A stretch of 64,000 bases of DNA from JAANXG01 sp963731035 (GTDB lineage: Bacteria > Pseudomonadota > Gammaproteobacteria > Arenicellales > JAANXG01), in contig CAVSUY010000016.1 of NCBI GenBank assembly GCA_963731035.1, positions 1-64,000 of the forward strand, written 5' to 3'. The translations under genes were made by a program, and so were the position numbers. The notes under the pieces were generated by a model, which did no database searches, was not told the DNA's origin, and worked only from the letters and a program-made list of their open reading frames with translations. Shown here piece after piece: positions 15,210-26,336 of the stretch (positions are counted from its first letter, which is position 1; the number at the start of each line of letters is the position of its first letter).

Positions 15210-15654
15210 AAGCGTGTGACCCCCTCGTCGGTTCGGTCGGCCGGGCTGCGGCTTCCGGCCGGATTGGCATGTATTCCCGATTGTCTACGACCGCCACTGA
15301 GAATAATAGACCCGAGCTGTCCGGCCCCGCCGCCAGGACTCAGGGTGCCGTCCGGCCTCGGAGCATGCTCGGGCGGTTTCGGGCTTCGCCCCCGGCCGTT
15401 TGGCGGAAGTCTGATGCAAGTCAATGAGAGGGCGCTCCCGGCGGGTGTAAGTTGACTGGTGCCGGGAAAAGGGAGTGGAGGGATTATCTCCTGGACGCTC
15501 AGTCCTTCTGCGATTTCACGACTCTCCTTCAAATTTACAACGATTGATGGAATCTATCGCCGCAGTTAACAGGATATATTGGAAAGATGAGTATCGAAAG
15601 TTTTATAAAGATGTCCGGTAGAAACACGTCTCGAGCACAAGAGGAGATTACGCC
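15210..15654. other. Intergenic region between aldehyde dehydrogenase and katG
   Basis: 445 bases with divergent genes on either side, so both promoters should lie here. It is GC-rich up to about 15,470 and AT-rich from 15,530 to 15,620 (ACAGGATATATTGGAAAG), where the katG promoter is most likely. No gene, terminator or certain OxyR site was identified. Confidence 0.5.
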
Positions 15655-17824
<2,170 letters not shown>

Positions 17825-17828
<4 letters not shown>

Positions 17829-17926
17829 CAGGATGTTGAAAAACGCCATCCTGGCCTTTTTCAACGCGCCGGGCGCGGCGCCTGTCCGCACTCGGCTACG
17901 CAGGCTGTTTTTCAACAGCCTGCTAG
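17825..17926. repeat. MITE-like element with CTAG ends, copy 1
   Basis: A 102-base element with terminal inverted repeats. The left CTAGCAGGATGTTGAAAAA matches the reverse complement of the right end except at one base. The body is shared with the longer copy at 51,748. Its left CTAG supplies the katG stop codon TAG (17826-17828). No coding capacity. Confidence 0.85.
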
Positions 17927-17984
17927 TCATTGGAGAGCTTCTCGAGCGGACTGACGGAGCCCGGGGCCAGGACCCGGGAAAAGG

Positions 17985-18022
17985 GGACGGCGTTTCGAGA
18001 CAGTTTTGAAACGCCGTCCTTT
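17985..18022 (+). terminator. Probable terminator hairpin after katG
   Basis: GGACGGCGTTTC (17985-17996) and GAAACGCCGTCC (18008-18019) form a perfect 12-base stem with an 11-base loop, followed by TTTG. The T tract is short, so it may work in both directions between the convergent katG and DUF2127 genes. Confidence 0.6.
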
Positions 18023-18132
18023 GCGTCCGGGGATCGTTCCTGATTCGTCCGTGAGCGACCTTCAGCCAGACCCTAAATCAATCGGAATATCGGGGCCGTT
18101 CATGAACCTTCTCGCACGAAGTCCAAGGACTG

Positions 18133-18696
18133 CTAGTGCTGCGACTGAGCCCTGCCGGAGATGAGCGACCGCAGGATGCGCCATTCGTGCCAAACCAGGA
18201 CGATGATCACCAGGTCGAAAACCGTCAAAAAGATCAGGCCCGGGGAGTGGGTGTACGAGTAGCGGTAGACCTGATAGACGATGAACGCCGCGAGCACCAC
18301 CAGTGAGGTCGGGTATGCCCAGAGCTTCTCTCTCAGGAGCCCCGCCACCAGAAAGATCTTTACGAGGCCGTGGCTCAGCAGGTAGAAGGCATAGAAAGAC
18401 TGGCTGCCGACCGACAGGTGCTGTGCCAGATCCATCAGGTGCGTGGCGATGAAATCCCGCGGGTCCTTCGAAATTTCCTCCTGCGTCAAAAGATCGACCC
18501 AATGGACGATGGTGTCCGTGCCGATCAGATAAAGGGCGATGCCTCCGGCGCATTCCGCCAGGGCATGCAGGCCCTTGAAGATCACGCTGATCTGGAAGAA
18601 CCGATGGATCCGGCGTTCGCTCAGGTGCCAGGTGATTGTCCGATCTCCCGAATCAAACGGTGAAAAGATGACTGTCCCGACAATGCGCTGGATCAA
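18133..18696 (-). CDS. DUF2127-family membrane protein
   Basis: A 187-residue inner-membrane protein with about four transmembrane segments. The signature SQSFYAFYLLSHGLVKIFLVAGLLREKLWAYP (about 98-130) is characteristic of DUF2127. It is followed by two helices around YPTSLVVLAAFIVYQVYRY and LIFLTVFDLVIIVLVWHEWRILR. Function is unknown for the family. The start is uncertain because the longest frame opens with TTG at 18,696; the conserved region begins about 28 residues later. It sits back-to-back with a universal stress protein gene, leaving about 146 bases for two promoters. Confidence 0.8.
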   Translation of the reverse strand: MIQRIVGTVIFSPFDSGDRTITWHLSERRIHRFFQISVIFKGLHALAECAGGIALYLIGTDTIVHWVDLLTQEEISKDPRDFIATHLMDLAQHLSVGSQSFYAFYLLSHGLVKIFLVAGLLREKLWAYPTSLVVLAAFIVYQVYRYSYTHSPGLIFLTVFDLVIIVLVWHEWRILRSLISGRAQSQH

Positions 18697-18842
18697 CGAC
18701 CTGCGGCGTCGGCACGTCGACGGCCAAGATTGTAGGAGACGCCTCTCGTCGTGTCATATAATTCATTGAACGGCTTCAAACCACCGAACCATTCCGGGGC
18801 CACCCGCGTCCGGCCACTGTCAAACCAAAGAGCGTCATCGGG

Positions 18843-19655
18843 TTGAAGAAGATACTGGTAGGGATCGATCTGAGAGTGAAGAACGCGTGGTTTGTCACTC
18901 GGGCGGCGGATCTGGCGCGCTGTATAGATGGACGGGTGGACATGCTGTACGTGTCGCACAAAGAATCCGGCGCCGAGCAGGCACAACGCAGGAAGGCGCT
19001 CGAAGACCTGCTCGCTCATCTGGCCGAAGATCGGCGCGGCGACGTTCTCGTGATCAGCGGAGAGCCGCGCAAAGTCCTGCGCGAACAATCCGGCAACTAC
19101 CACATGATGGTAGTCGGTCCGCGTGAGCCCGCCGGCTGGCGGAAGTTGGTGGAAGATGCGATGGCGATCCAACTCATCGGCGATGCGCGCTGCCCCGTGT
19201 TCGTACCTCGGACAGACGAACCAAAAGCCTCGTTTCAACGTCTGCTCATGGGGTTGGACCTGCACCATGGGAACCCGGCCCTCCGCTTGCAGCAGGCCGG
19301 TGACTGGGCCGCCACCCTGAACGCCACGCTCGATGCCACCTACTGCGAAAGCACCCCCGGACGCTATCTGCCGAAGGAGTCTCCAGGCCGGGTCAGTGAA
19401 GAAACGTGGCATACGAACCGGGAAAAGGACGAGCAGACAGTGAAGCGCTTGATGCGTGAGAATCTGCCGGCCCCCGCGCGAGGGAAAGGATTCGTAAGCC
19501 TGGGACGGGTCACTGAGTGCCTGGTCGGCCTGTCGTCGAGCTACGATCTCATTGTCGTGGGAACGGCTGATGCCGTGCGTCACAATATTCTGATCAGCCC
19601 GGTGGCGGTGGATATCGTGCGCAAAGCGCGCTGTGATGTCTTGATCCTGCCCTGA
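18843..19655 (+). CDS. Universal stress protein, tandem-domain
   Basis: A 270-residue cytosolic protein with two UspA-like domains. Each has a first strand (KKILVGIDL at residue 2, RLLMGLDL at about 132) and a late Gly-rich segment (MMVVGPREP near 90, LIVVGTAD near 238), although the canonical GxRGxS nucleotide loop is modified in both. The family responds to starvation and oxidants and often binds ATP. The best start is TTG at 18,843; no in-frame ATG precedes it. It is monocistronic, divergent from the DUF2127 gene. Confidence 0.85.
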   Translation: MKKILVGIDLRVKNAWFVTRAADLARCIDGRVDMLYVSHKESGAEQAQRRKALEDLLAHLAEDRRGDVLVISGEPRKVLREQSGNYHMMVVGPREPAGWRKLVEDAMAIQLIGDARCPVFVPRTDEPKASFQRLLMGLDLHHGNPALRLQQAGDWAATLNATLDATYCESTPGRYLPKESPGRVSEETWHTNREKDEQTVKRLMRENLPAPARGKGFVSLGRVTECLVGLSSSYDLIVVGTADAVRHNILISPVAVDIVRKARCDVLILP

Positions 19656-19859
19656 AACGCCGCGGAATACCTCCGGTTGCAGGCAGGTTGTCGGTGGAGG
19701 TTCGTTGCGCGCAGCACCAGGTGCCCCCGGCCGTTCCTGCCGGCGGGACAGCTTTCGGCCTCTATTTCCCGCGAAACTACTGGTCTATAATCTTCCGGCA
19801 TTGATCGAGCCGGTACTCGGGCACGAGCAGCATCCGGTACTTCCACAGAGGTACAGACA

Positions 19860-21467
19860 ATGGACAAAAACAGATATCGGCGTCGGTGCAACAAAAGCGC
19901 ACTCGGTCGAGTTTCGTTCATCAACATAGGGTGCGGATTACTGCTCTATGCTTTGCTGGCCGCGCCGTCGTATGCCGACCTGACTGTTACGGCCCAGACC
20001 ACCGAATGCAACGGTGATACGGGGTTTGCCTCTTTCACGATCGACCGTCTCTACAAGATTCAGGAGGGTTCCTGCCCGGACCCCGGCGACCCGAGCCGGA
20101 ATCTGAAGCAGGTCCTGCTCAAGGACCCCACCTACCAGTTCCAGGTGCTATGGGTGACGGAACCCGAATCCCGCCAGCTCCTCAAGCAAATCAACGAGAT
20201 CAAGAGCGCTCGCCTGCAGAACCTGACCAAACCGAATGTCGTGGTCGAGCGCACCGTTATTGAACGAAAGGAAGTCGTTAGGGAGCCCGCGGCGAAGACG
20301 TCGGCTGCGGCCCCCGCCGAGAACAAGCCGGCCCCCATCGAGAGCGCGTCGGCCAAGCCGGAGCCCGCCGGCGATCCCCCCAAGATCGAGCTGATCGACC
20401 CGCCCCTGGGCAACACCAGGTCACTCAACCAGATCGTTACCGGGCCTGACACCGAGATTCGGACCATCGTGGGCAAGGCGCGCGCCGGTCCCGGCATACT
20501 TTCCCTGACCATAAACGGCCAGCAGCAGACCGTCGATGAGCACGGCATTTTCACCGCCAAGATACCGGTGAAGAAGGGACGTACACCTGTAACCATCGTC
20601 GCCGTGGACAAGTCGGGGCGCAATTCGACGGTCGACCTCGAGCTCATCCGTGAGCTTCCTGAAGGGTCGGCGTCCGACTCCGGCGGCGCCGGCCTCGATG
20701 TATTCGGCAGCTATCACGCGCTCATAATCGCCAACAACCACTACGAGAACATCACGGATCTGTCCACCCCCATGCATGACGCCAAGGCGGTGGCGAAAAT
20801 CCTGCGTGACAAGTACGGGTTCAAGATAAAGATGCTGCTGGATGCAACCCGCTACGATATGCTCACGGCGCTGAATGACATGCGCAGACAGCTCACCGAT
20901 AAGGACAACCTGTTGATTTATTTCGCCGGCCACGGGGCCTACGACAAAGTCAACAAACGGGGACACTGGCTGCCGGTGGATGCCGAGCCCGACAGCACGG
21001 CGAACTGGGTATCCACGATCGAGATCACGGATATCGTCAACGAGATGTCGGCGATGCACATACTGGTGGTGGCGGACTCCTGCTACTCCGGGGCGCTCAG
21101 CCGCAGTGGAAACACTGACCTCGATCCGGGCATGTCCCCCGAGATGCGCGCCAAGTGGCTGCGGGCCATGGCCAAGGCAAAGTCCCGCCACGTTCTCACT
21201 TCAGGCGGCGTGGAGCCGGTCGTCGACGATGCGGGCAACGGCCATTCAGTATTCGCCAATGCGTTCATCGCGGCCCTGCAGGAAGGCGACGGGACCGTCG
21301 AGAGCTCGGCGCTTTACCGCAAAGTGGAGGAACGCGTGGAGAACAGGTCACGCGACCTTGATTTAGATCAGAAACCCGAGTACTCGCTGTTGAAGAACAC
21401 CGGCCACGAGTTCGGTGAGTTCATCCTCGTTACGAAGCAGTTTGAGTTGTCAGGCAAAACCAAGTAA
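19860..21467 (+). CDS. Exported caspase-like (peptidase C14) protein
   Basis: A 535-residue protein. A basic N-terminus and hydrophobic stretch IGCGLLLYALLAAPSYA (about 23-39) form a signal peptide, so it acts in the periplasm. Residues 40-130 are a domain of unknown type, then an Ala/Pro-rich linker (140-175), a Big-like beta domain (180-265) and a C-terminal caspase fold (about 280-525). Catalytic His358 lies in IYFAGHGAYD and Cys408 in VADSCYSGAL. SYHALIIANNHYENI opens the fold. It is followed 11 bases later by a membrane Ser/Thr kinase, so the two are likely co-transcribed. Substrate unknown. Start ATG follows GAGGTA. Confidence 0.9.
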   Translation: MDKNRYRRRCNKSALGRVSFINIGCGLLLYALLAAPSYADLTVTAQTTECNGDTGFASFTIDRLYKIQEGSCPDPGDPSRNLKQVLLKDPTYQFQVLWVTEPESRQLLKQINEIKSARLQNLTKPNVVVERTVIERKEVVREPAAKTSAAAPAENKPAPIESASAKPEPAGDPPKIELIDPPLGNTRSLNQIVTGPDTEIRTIVGKARAGPGILSLTINGQQQTVDEHGIFTAKIPVKKGRTPVTIVAVDKSGRNSTVDLELIRELPEGSASDSGGAGLDVFGSYHALIIANNHYENITDLSTPMHDAKAVAKILRDKYGFKIKMLLDATRYDMLTALNDMRRQLTDKDNLLIYFAGHGAYDKVNKRGHWLPVDAEPDSTANWVSTIEITDIVNEMSAMHILVVADSCYSGALSRSGNTDLDPGMSPEMRAKWLRAMAKAKSRHVLTSGGVEPVVDDAGNGHSVFANAFIAALQEGDGTVESSALYRKVEERVENRSRDLDLDQKPEYSLLKNTGHEFGEFILVTKQFELSGKTK

Positions 21468-21478
21468 CAGATCACCGA

Positions 21479-23173
21479 GTGACTGAATTTCAACGAGCGC
21501 TGGATCAGTACCTGGAAGGCGAGTTGGACGACGATTCACTCGACACCGCGCTGCAGGAGACCTTGACCGCCGCGCCCGACGCCGCCGGAGAGGTGGAGAA
21601 GACCGTGCGTGAGCTGCGCAGCAACGACCGCATCACGGAACGGCTTTATTCGACGCTGATAACCCGGGTCAGGGGCCACGGAACGGAGATCATTGCCGGG
21701 TCCCCGGCGCCGGCAACGCGCCCGGGCGCCGCGCCCGCCACCGTTGGGCAGGCACCACCCGTTCAACCGGGGGACCCCATGATAGGCGCGGTATTCAGGG
21801 AAAGATTCATCCTTGAGTCGGAGATCGGGCACGGCGGTATGGGTATCGTCTACTGCGCGCGCGATCTGCGCCGTGAGGAAACGGGAGACCTCCACAACAA
21901 GGTTGCCATCAAAGTGCTGGCCGGGAGCATCAGGGACGACCCTGATGCCTATGTGGCGCTCCAGCGCGAAGCAAAGCGGGCTCAGCAGCTGGCCCATCCG
22001 AACATAGCGACCGTGTATGACTTCGACCGCGAAGGCGATATAGCCTACTTGTGCATGGAGCTTTTGAAGGGGCAACCGCTGGACCAGTTTCTGGCCACCA
22101 CCGCTGCTAAGGGACTGCCCTTCGAGGAAGCCCTGCCGATTATCAAGGGCATGGTAAACGGGCTGTCCTACGCCCACGAACGAGGCATCGTCCACGCGGA
22201 TTTCAAGCCCAACAACGTGTTCCTGACCGACAAAGGTGTCGTCAAGATCCTCGACTTTGGTATTGCCAGGGTCATTTCCCAGCCGGGTCGAACGGCGCTC
22301 ACGGTGTTCGATGCGGGGCGTTTGGGGGCCATGACGCCCTCGTACGCGAGCTGTGAGATGTTCGATCGGCAGGACCCCGATCCCCGGGACGATATCTATG
22401 CCCTGGCCTGCGTCGCATACGAGCTGCTCACCGGTTCCCACCCGTTTTCCAATCTCGCTGCACCCCAGGCCCGGGCGGGGAAACTCAAGCCCAATCCCAT
22501 CGCCGGCTTGAACACCCGCCAGAACCGGGCGCTGCAGCACGGCCTGGCATTCGCGCGGGAGGATCGGACCCCGTCCGTCGAAAGCTTCCTCGACGAACTC
22601 ACCCAGCCGCGAAACCGGGCTTCCGGCCGGGTCGTCGGGGGCATCGGCGCCGCGGCGCTGATCCTGGCAGCCGCGACCGTCGCCTGGCTTTTCCTGTACG
22701 AACGTGCGCCGGTTTCGGTAGCGCCCTCCGGCACAGTGAATGAGACAGCAGCCCGGGCCGAGCCCGAGTCCGGAAGCAATGCCGGAACCGGACAAGAGGA
22801 GCGCGACGCCCACCAAGTCAGCGCCTCCGTTGCAGCGGCCAATCCATCGCCAAAGCCTATCGACGATGAAACGCGCGCCAAGATCAATCGAATACTGGAG
22901 ATCGCCAAGCTGGCCCTCGCCAGCGGCCACTTGGTGGAGCCGCCTGGCAGCAACGCCGCTGAAGCCTTCGCCGCCGTTGCCGATCTCCAGCCCGGCAACC
23001 GGGAATCCCTGCAGGGACTTGACGCCGTCGCCAATGCGATCGTAAAGCGCGCGTCGGAGCTTGCCCGCGCGAATGCGAAAGACGACGCGCTGGAAATGGT
23101 AAAAAAAGGCCTGAAGTGGATTCCGGATAATCCCGGCCTGATCCGGCTGCGCGACGAGTTGGGGTCGCGGTAG
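21479..23173 (+). CDS. Membrane-anchored serine/threonine protein kinase
   Basis: A 564-residue eukaryotic-like kinase. Residues 1-100 are a disordered Pro/Ala-rich leader. The kinase domain (about 108-380) has GHGGMG, VAIKVL with Lys145, HADFKPNN with catalytic Asp241 (HAD instead of HRD), and DFG with Asp259. One transmembrane segment (about 385-406) is followed by a periplasmic part of about 155 residues with tandem helical, TPR-like segments (KINRILEIAKLALASGHL, LARANAKDDALEMVKKGL). The start is GTG without a strong ribosome site, 11 bases after the caspase gene, so it may depend on translational coupling. It could sense or pair with the exported protease through its periplasmic tail. Confidence 0.9.
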   Translation: MTEFQRALDQYLEGELDDDSLDTALQETLTAAPDAAGEVEKTVRELRSNDRITERLYSTLITRVRGHGTEIIAGSPAPATRPGAAPATVGQAPPVQPGDPMIGAVFRERFILESEIGHGGMGIVYCARDLRREETGDLHNKVAIKVLAGSIRDDPDAYVALQREAKRAQQLAHPNIATVYDFDREGDIAYLCMELLKGQPLDQFLATTAAKGLPFEEALPIIKGMVNGLSYAHERGIVHADFKPNNVFLTDKGVVKILDFGIARVISQPGRTALTVFDAGRLGAMTPSYASCEMFDRQDPDPRDDIYALACVAYELLTGSHPFSNLAAPQARAGKLKPNPIAGLNTRQNRALQHGLAFAREDRTPSVESFLDELTQPRNRASGRVVGGIGAAALILAAATVAWLFLYERAPVSVAPSGTVNETAARAEPESGSNAGTGQEERDAHQVSASVAAANPSPKPIDDETRAKINRILEIAKLALASGHLVEPPGSNAAEAFAAVADLQPGNRESLQGLDAVANAIVKRASELARANAKDDALEMVKKGLKWIPDNPGLIRLRDELGSR

Positions 23174-23308
23174 CCGTCTCGGTCGAGAAACCGACCGGCA
23201 GCGGCTTAAGACGTTATCATCGCCGTCCACCATGACGACCGCGGGGGAACGGCGAATGGTCTGCGTCTCGCGTGGTTGCGCCCGCAGCGAAGCAGGCCGC
23301 GGGTGCCC

Positions 23309-24256
23309 ATGGTTTCCGCCATACCGGGCTCTTATACTCCCAAGTCCCGTTACAACCGCATGCTCCCGGCATCGCCGGCGACGATTTTGAAACCGCTGAC
23401 CACAGGACAAAAGAAGTTCATCTACGAGAAGCTGGTCTTCGGGCGGCTGCACCTGCTGGCAAAGCCGGTGTACGACCTTCTGATCGGCTGCGAGCTGGGG
23501 GCCGAGCGGGGGATGGATATGGTCGCCGGCGAAAGGGCCGGACCGAACGACGAGCTCCTGGACCAGGTGACGGCGGTGGTGAAGACCTTCGAGCGGCCGC
23601 GGGTGGCGCGGCGGCTGCTCGCCAGCATCCGACGCCGTTATCCGGGCCTGCGGGTCCTCGTGGTGGACGATAGCCGTGAGCCGACCACCTTCACCGGGGT
23701 GGACAATCTGCACCTGCCTTACAACAGTGGTATTTCGGTCGGGCGCAACGAAGCGCTGGACCGCCTGGATTCGCTGTTTGTGCTGATACTGGACGACGAT
23801 TTCATATTTACCCGTCGCACCCACCTGGGGCAGGCTGTGCGGACCATGGTCGATCATCCTGAAATCGATATCATGGGCGGGCAGGTGGTGGACCTGCCGC
23901 TCTACGTGATGCATGACTACCGGCGGGCGGCGCTGTTCGATACCGGTGCGGCGCCGGTGCGGCCGCCCGGCAGCCGCATCGCGGGCCTGCCGGTGGTGGA
24001 GAAGGTGCCTAACTTTTTCATCGGCCGCGCCCCGCAGGTGCGGGCGGTGGGCTGGAACCCGAAGCTCAAGCTGCTGGAGCACGCCGATTTCTTCAGCCGC
24101 GCCCGCGGCGTTCTCACGACGGTAATGAACGCGGAGTTGCGGGTGCTGCACGCCAAGACGCCGTTCAATTTGAAATACATGCGGGTCAGGCACGACATCC
24201 GCCGATACCAGGCGATACTGCACTCCCTGTATCAGCATCGGCACCGTGGTTCATGA
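23309..24256 (+). CDS. Glycosyltransferase family 2-like protein
   Basis: A 315-residue GT-A type glycosyltransferase. TAVVKTFERP (about 90), LRVLVVDDSREPT, the acceptor-side NSGISVGRNEALDRL and LFVLILDDDFIFT with the metal-binding DxD (about 165-175) define the nucleotide-sugar site. A later HADFFSRAR is typical of animal-like N-acetylgalactosaminyltransferases and their bacterial relatives. An N-terminal extension of about 80 residues has no signal peptide. ATG at 23,309 is preferred to an upstream TTG. The stop overlaps the next gene by four bases, so it heads the transporter operon, although a functional link is not obvious. Confidence 0.78.
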   Translation: MVSAIPGSYTPKSRYNRMLPASPATILKPLTTGQKKFIYEKLVFGRLHLLAKPVYDLLIGCELGAERGMDMVAGERAGPNDELLDQVTAVVKTFERPRVARRLLASIRRRYPGLRVLVVDDSREPTTFTGVDNLHLPYNSGISVGRNEALDRLDSLFVLILDDDFIFTRRTHLGQAVRTMVDHPEIDIMGGQVVDLPLYVMHDYRRAALFDTGAAPVRPPGSRIAGLPVVEKVPNFFIGRAPQVRAVGWNPKLKLLEHADFFSRARGVLTTVMNAELRVLHAKTPFNLKYMRVRHDIRRYQAILHSLYQHRHRGS

Positions 24257-25323
24257 CACCGATCCCTGCGCAGCTGTTGATGCGACGGTGGGCCCGGCTG
24301 GCGTTTGTCCTGATGCTGGCATCGCTTTCGCAGACCGCCGGCGCGCGGATGTTCACCGACTCGGCGGGCCGGACCGTGCAGATCCCGGACAAGGTAAACA
24401 AGGTGTACGCCTCGGGACCGCCCGCCATGGTGCTGGTGTATGTCTTGAAGCCGCAGGCCCTGGCCGGCTGGCCGCGCGCGCCTCACCCCGAGGAAATGCC
24501 TTACATCGCCAAGCCGTACCGCGACCTGCCGGAGACCGGGCGATTGACCGGCCGCGGCGGGGAGGCCAACCTGGAGACCATCGTCAGGATGCACCCGGAC
24601 CTGATCATCGATTTCGGCTCGGTGACCGAGACTTACAAGTCCCTCGCCGACCGCGTTCAGGATCAGACAGGTATTCCCTATGTCCTGGTCGACGGCCGTT
24701 TCGAGAACGCGGCCGCGGCGCTGCGACTGGTCGGGCAAGCGCTGGGTGTGCCGGAGCGGGGCGAGAAGCTGGCCGCCTACGTGGAGCAGACCTTCAAGGA
24801 GTTGGACGGCGCCTTGGCGCAGGTGCCCGAGGTCCAGCGTCCGCGCACCTATCTCGCCCGCGGCCCGGACGGCCTGGAGACCGGCTTGAAGGGCTCCATC
24901 AACACCGAGATCATCGAGCGCGCCGGCGGGCGCAACGTGGCCGACGCCGGTGGCAAGCAGACCGGCATCGTCAAGGCGTCCATGGAGCAGGTGATCGTCG
25001 CCGACCCCGACACCATTATCACCTGGGACCGCAATTTCTACGCCGACGTCTGGAACGATCCCCTGTGGCAGGGCATCACCGCCGTGCGCCGCGGCCGGGT
25101 CTACCTCAGCCCGACGGCGCCTTTCGGCTGGATCGACCGGCCGCCCTCCATCAACCGTATCATCGGCCTGAAGTGGCTGGCATCGATCTTCTACCCGGAC
25201 AAGGCGAAGCTGGACCTGCGCAAGACCACGGGCGAGTTCTACAAACTCTTCTACCACGTCGACCTCAGCGACGAAAAACTGGACACCCTGATTCAATGGG
25301 CGAACGGTCGGGCACCGCAGTAA
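24253..25323 (+). CDS. ABC importer periplasmic binding protein (FecB/BtuF class)
   Basis: A 356-residue exported class III solute-binding protein. A signal peptide ends near SQTAGA (about 33). The mature protein starts with MFTDSAGRTVQIPDKVNKVY, the usual opening of metal-chelate binders. ANLETIVRMHPDLIID marks the first lobe. The second lobe has TDEIIERAGGRNVAD-like and TIITWDRNFYADV segments and ends with a DRPPSINRIIGLKWL block. Substrates in this class include ferric siderophores, haem, cobalamin and, for MolA-type members, molybdate or tungstate. The nearby molybdo/tungsto-enzyme locus makes the oxyanion reading worth testing, but the sequence does not decide. Confidence 0.85.
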   Translation: MTPIPAQLLMRRWARLAFVLMLASLSQTAGARMFTDSAGRTVQIPDKVNKVYASGPPAMVLVYVLKPQALAGWPRAPHPEEMPYIAKPYRDLPETGRLTGRGGEANLETIVRMHPDLIIDFGSVTETYKSLADRVQDQTGIPYVLVDGRFENAAAALRLVGQALGVPERGEKLAAYVEQTFKELDGALAQVPEVQRPRTYLARGPDGLETGLKGSINTEIIERAGGRNVADAGGKQTGIVKASMEQVIVADPDTIITWDRNFYADVWNDPLWQGITAVRRGRVYLSPTAPFGWIDRPPSINRIIGLKWLASIFYPDKAKLDLRKTTGEFYKLFYHVDLSDEKLDTLIQWANGRAPQ

Positions 25324-26336
25324 ACGCCAGGCACGGCTCCGTGCACCGGCGATCGCCCGTATTTCCGGTGCTGATCGTGATCGTGCTGGGGCTGTCCCTG
25401 GCGGCCGCCTGCATCGGCGCCTATCCGATGGGGCTGAAGGACGTGCTGTCCGCCCTGGCCGGCACGGCGTCCGCCCATGACCAGGCCGCGATCGTCCTGT
25501 TTTCGATCCGACTGCCGCGCATCGCGGCGGCACTGGTGCTGGGCGCGTGCCTGGCCGCGGCAGGCGCCGTGTACCAGCAAATCTTCCGCAACCCGCTGGT
25601 GTCGCCGGATATCCTCGGGGTCTCCGCGGGCTCCGGCCTGGGCGCGGTGCTCGGCATCTTCATGTCGCTGCCGGTGTTCGGCATCCAGCTCATGGCGTTC
25701 GTCGGCGGGCTGGGGGCGGTGGGACTGGTGATGTTGATCGCTTCCATGGTGCGGCGGCAGGACTCGGTGCTGGTGTTGGTGTTGTCGGGCATCGTGATCG
25801 GGGCGCTCGCGGGCTCGGTCACGTCCCTGCTCAAAGTGCTCGCCGATCCCTACGACCAGCTTCCGGCCATCACCTTCTGGCTGCTGGGGAGCCTCGCCAC
25901 GGTGGACATCAGCGACGTTTGGGCGGCGCTGCCGGTGGCGCTGCTGGCGCTGGTGCCGCTGGTGCTGCTGCAGTGGAAGGTGGACATACTTTCCATGGGC
26001 GACGAGGAGGCGCGTGCGCTGGGCGTGGACGTGAGCAAGGTGCGCCTGACCCTGATCACCGGCGCCACCTTGATGACCGCGTCGGTGGTGTCCTTCGCCG
26101 GGGTGGTCGGTTGGGTGGGGCTGATCATTCCGCACTTCGCGCGCATGCTGGTGGGCCCCGGCTTCGTGCGACTGCTGCCCGCATCCATCCTGATCGGCAG
26201 CGCGTTCATGCTGCTGGTCGACACCCTGGCGCGCACCGTATCGGTAACCGAGGTGCCGCTGGGGATCATTACCTCGGTGATCGGCGCGCCGATCTTCGTG
26301 GTCCTGCTGGCGCGGGGCAGGCGGGTGTGGTCATGA
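25296..26336 (+). CDS. ABC importer permease (FecCD family)
   Basis: A 346-residue inner-membrane permease with about ten helices. Recognisable FecCD signatures are RLPRIAAALVLGACLAAAGAVYQ (about 69-91), NPLVSPDILGVSAGSGLGAVLG, a central GSLATVDISDVW, and the cytoplasmic coupling region DEEARALGVDVSKVR with GVVGWVGLIIPHFAR. The start overlaps the binding-protein gene by 28 bases. It forms a three-gene importer with the genes on either side. A single permease gene implies a homodimer. Confidence 0.9.
   Translation: MGERSGTAVNARHGSVHRRSPVFPVLIVIVLGLSLAAACIGAYPMGLKDVLSALAGTASAHDQAAIVLFSIRLPRIAAALVLGACLAAAGAVYQQIFRNPLVSPDILGVSAGSGLGAVLGIFMSLPVFGIQLMAFVGGLGAVGLVMLIASMVRRQDSVLVLVLSGIVIGALAGSVTSLLKVLADPYDQLPAITFWLLGSLATVDISDVWAALPVALLALVPLVLLQWKVDILSMGDEEARALGVDVSKVRLTLITGATLMTASVVSFAGVVGWVGLIIPHFARMLVGPGFVRLLPASILIGSAFMLLVDTLARTVSVTEVPLGIITSVIGAPIFVVLLARGRRVWS

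Noticed and set aside
21536..24244. 902-codon minus-strand open frame opposite the kinase and glycosyltransferase genes
   Set aside because: It lies antisense to two genes with clear catalytic motifs, has low-complexity Arg/Gly/His-rich translation and no recognised domain; it is a GC-rich shadow frame.
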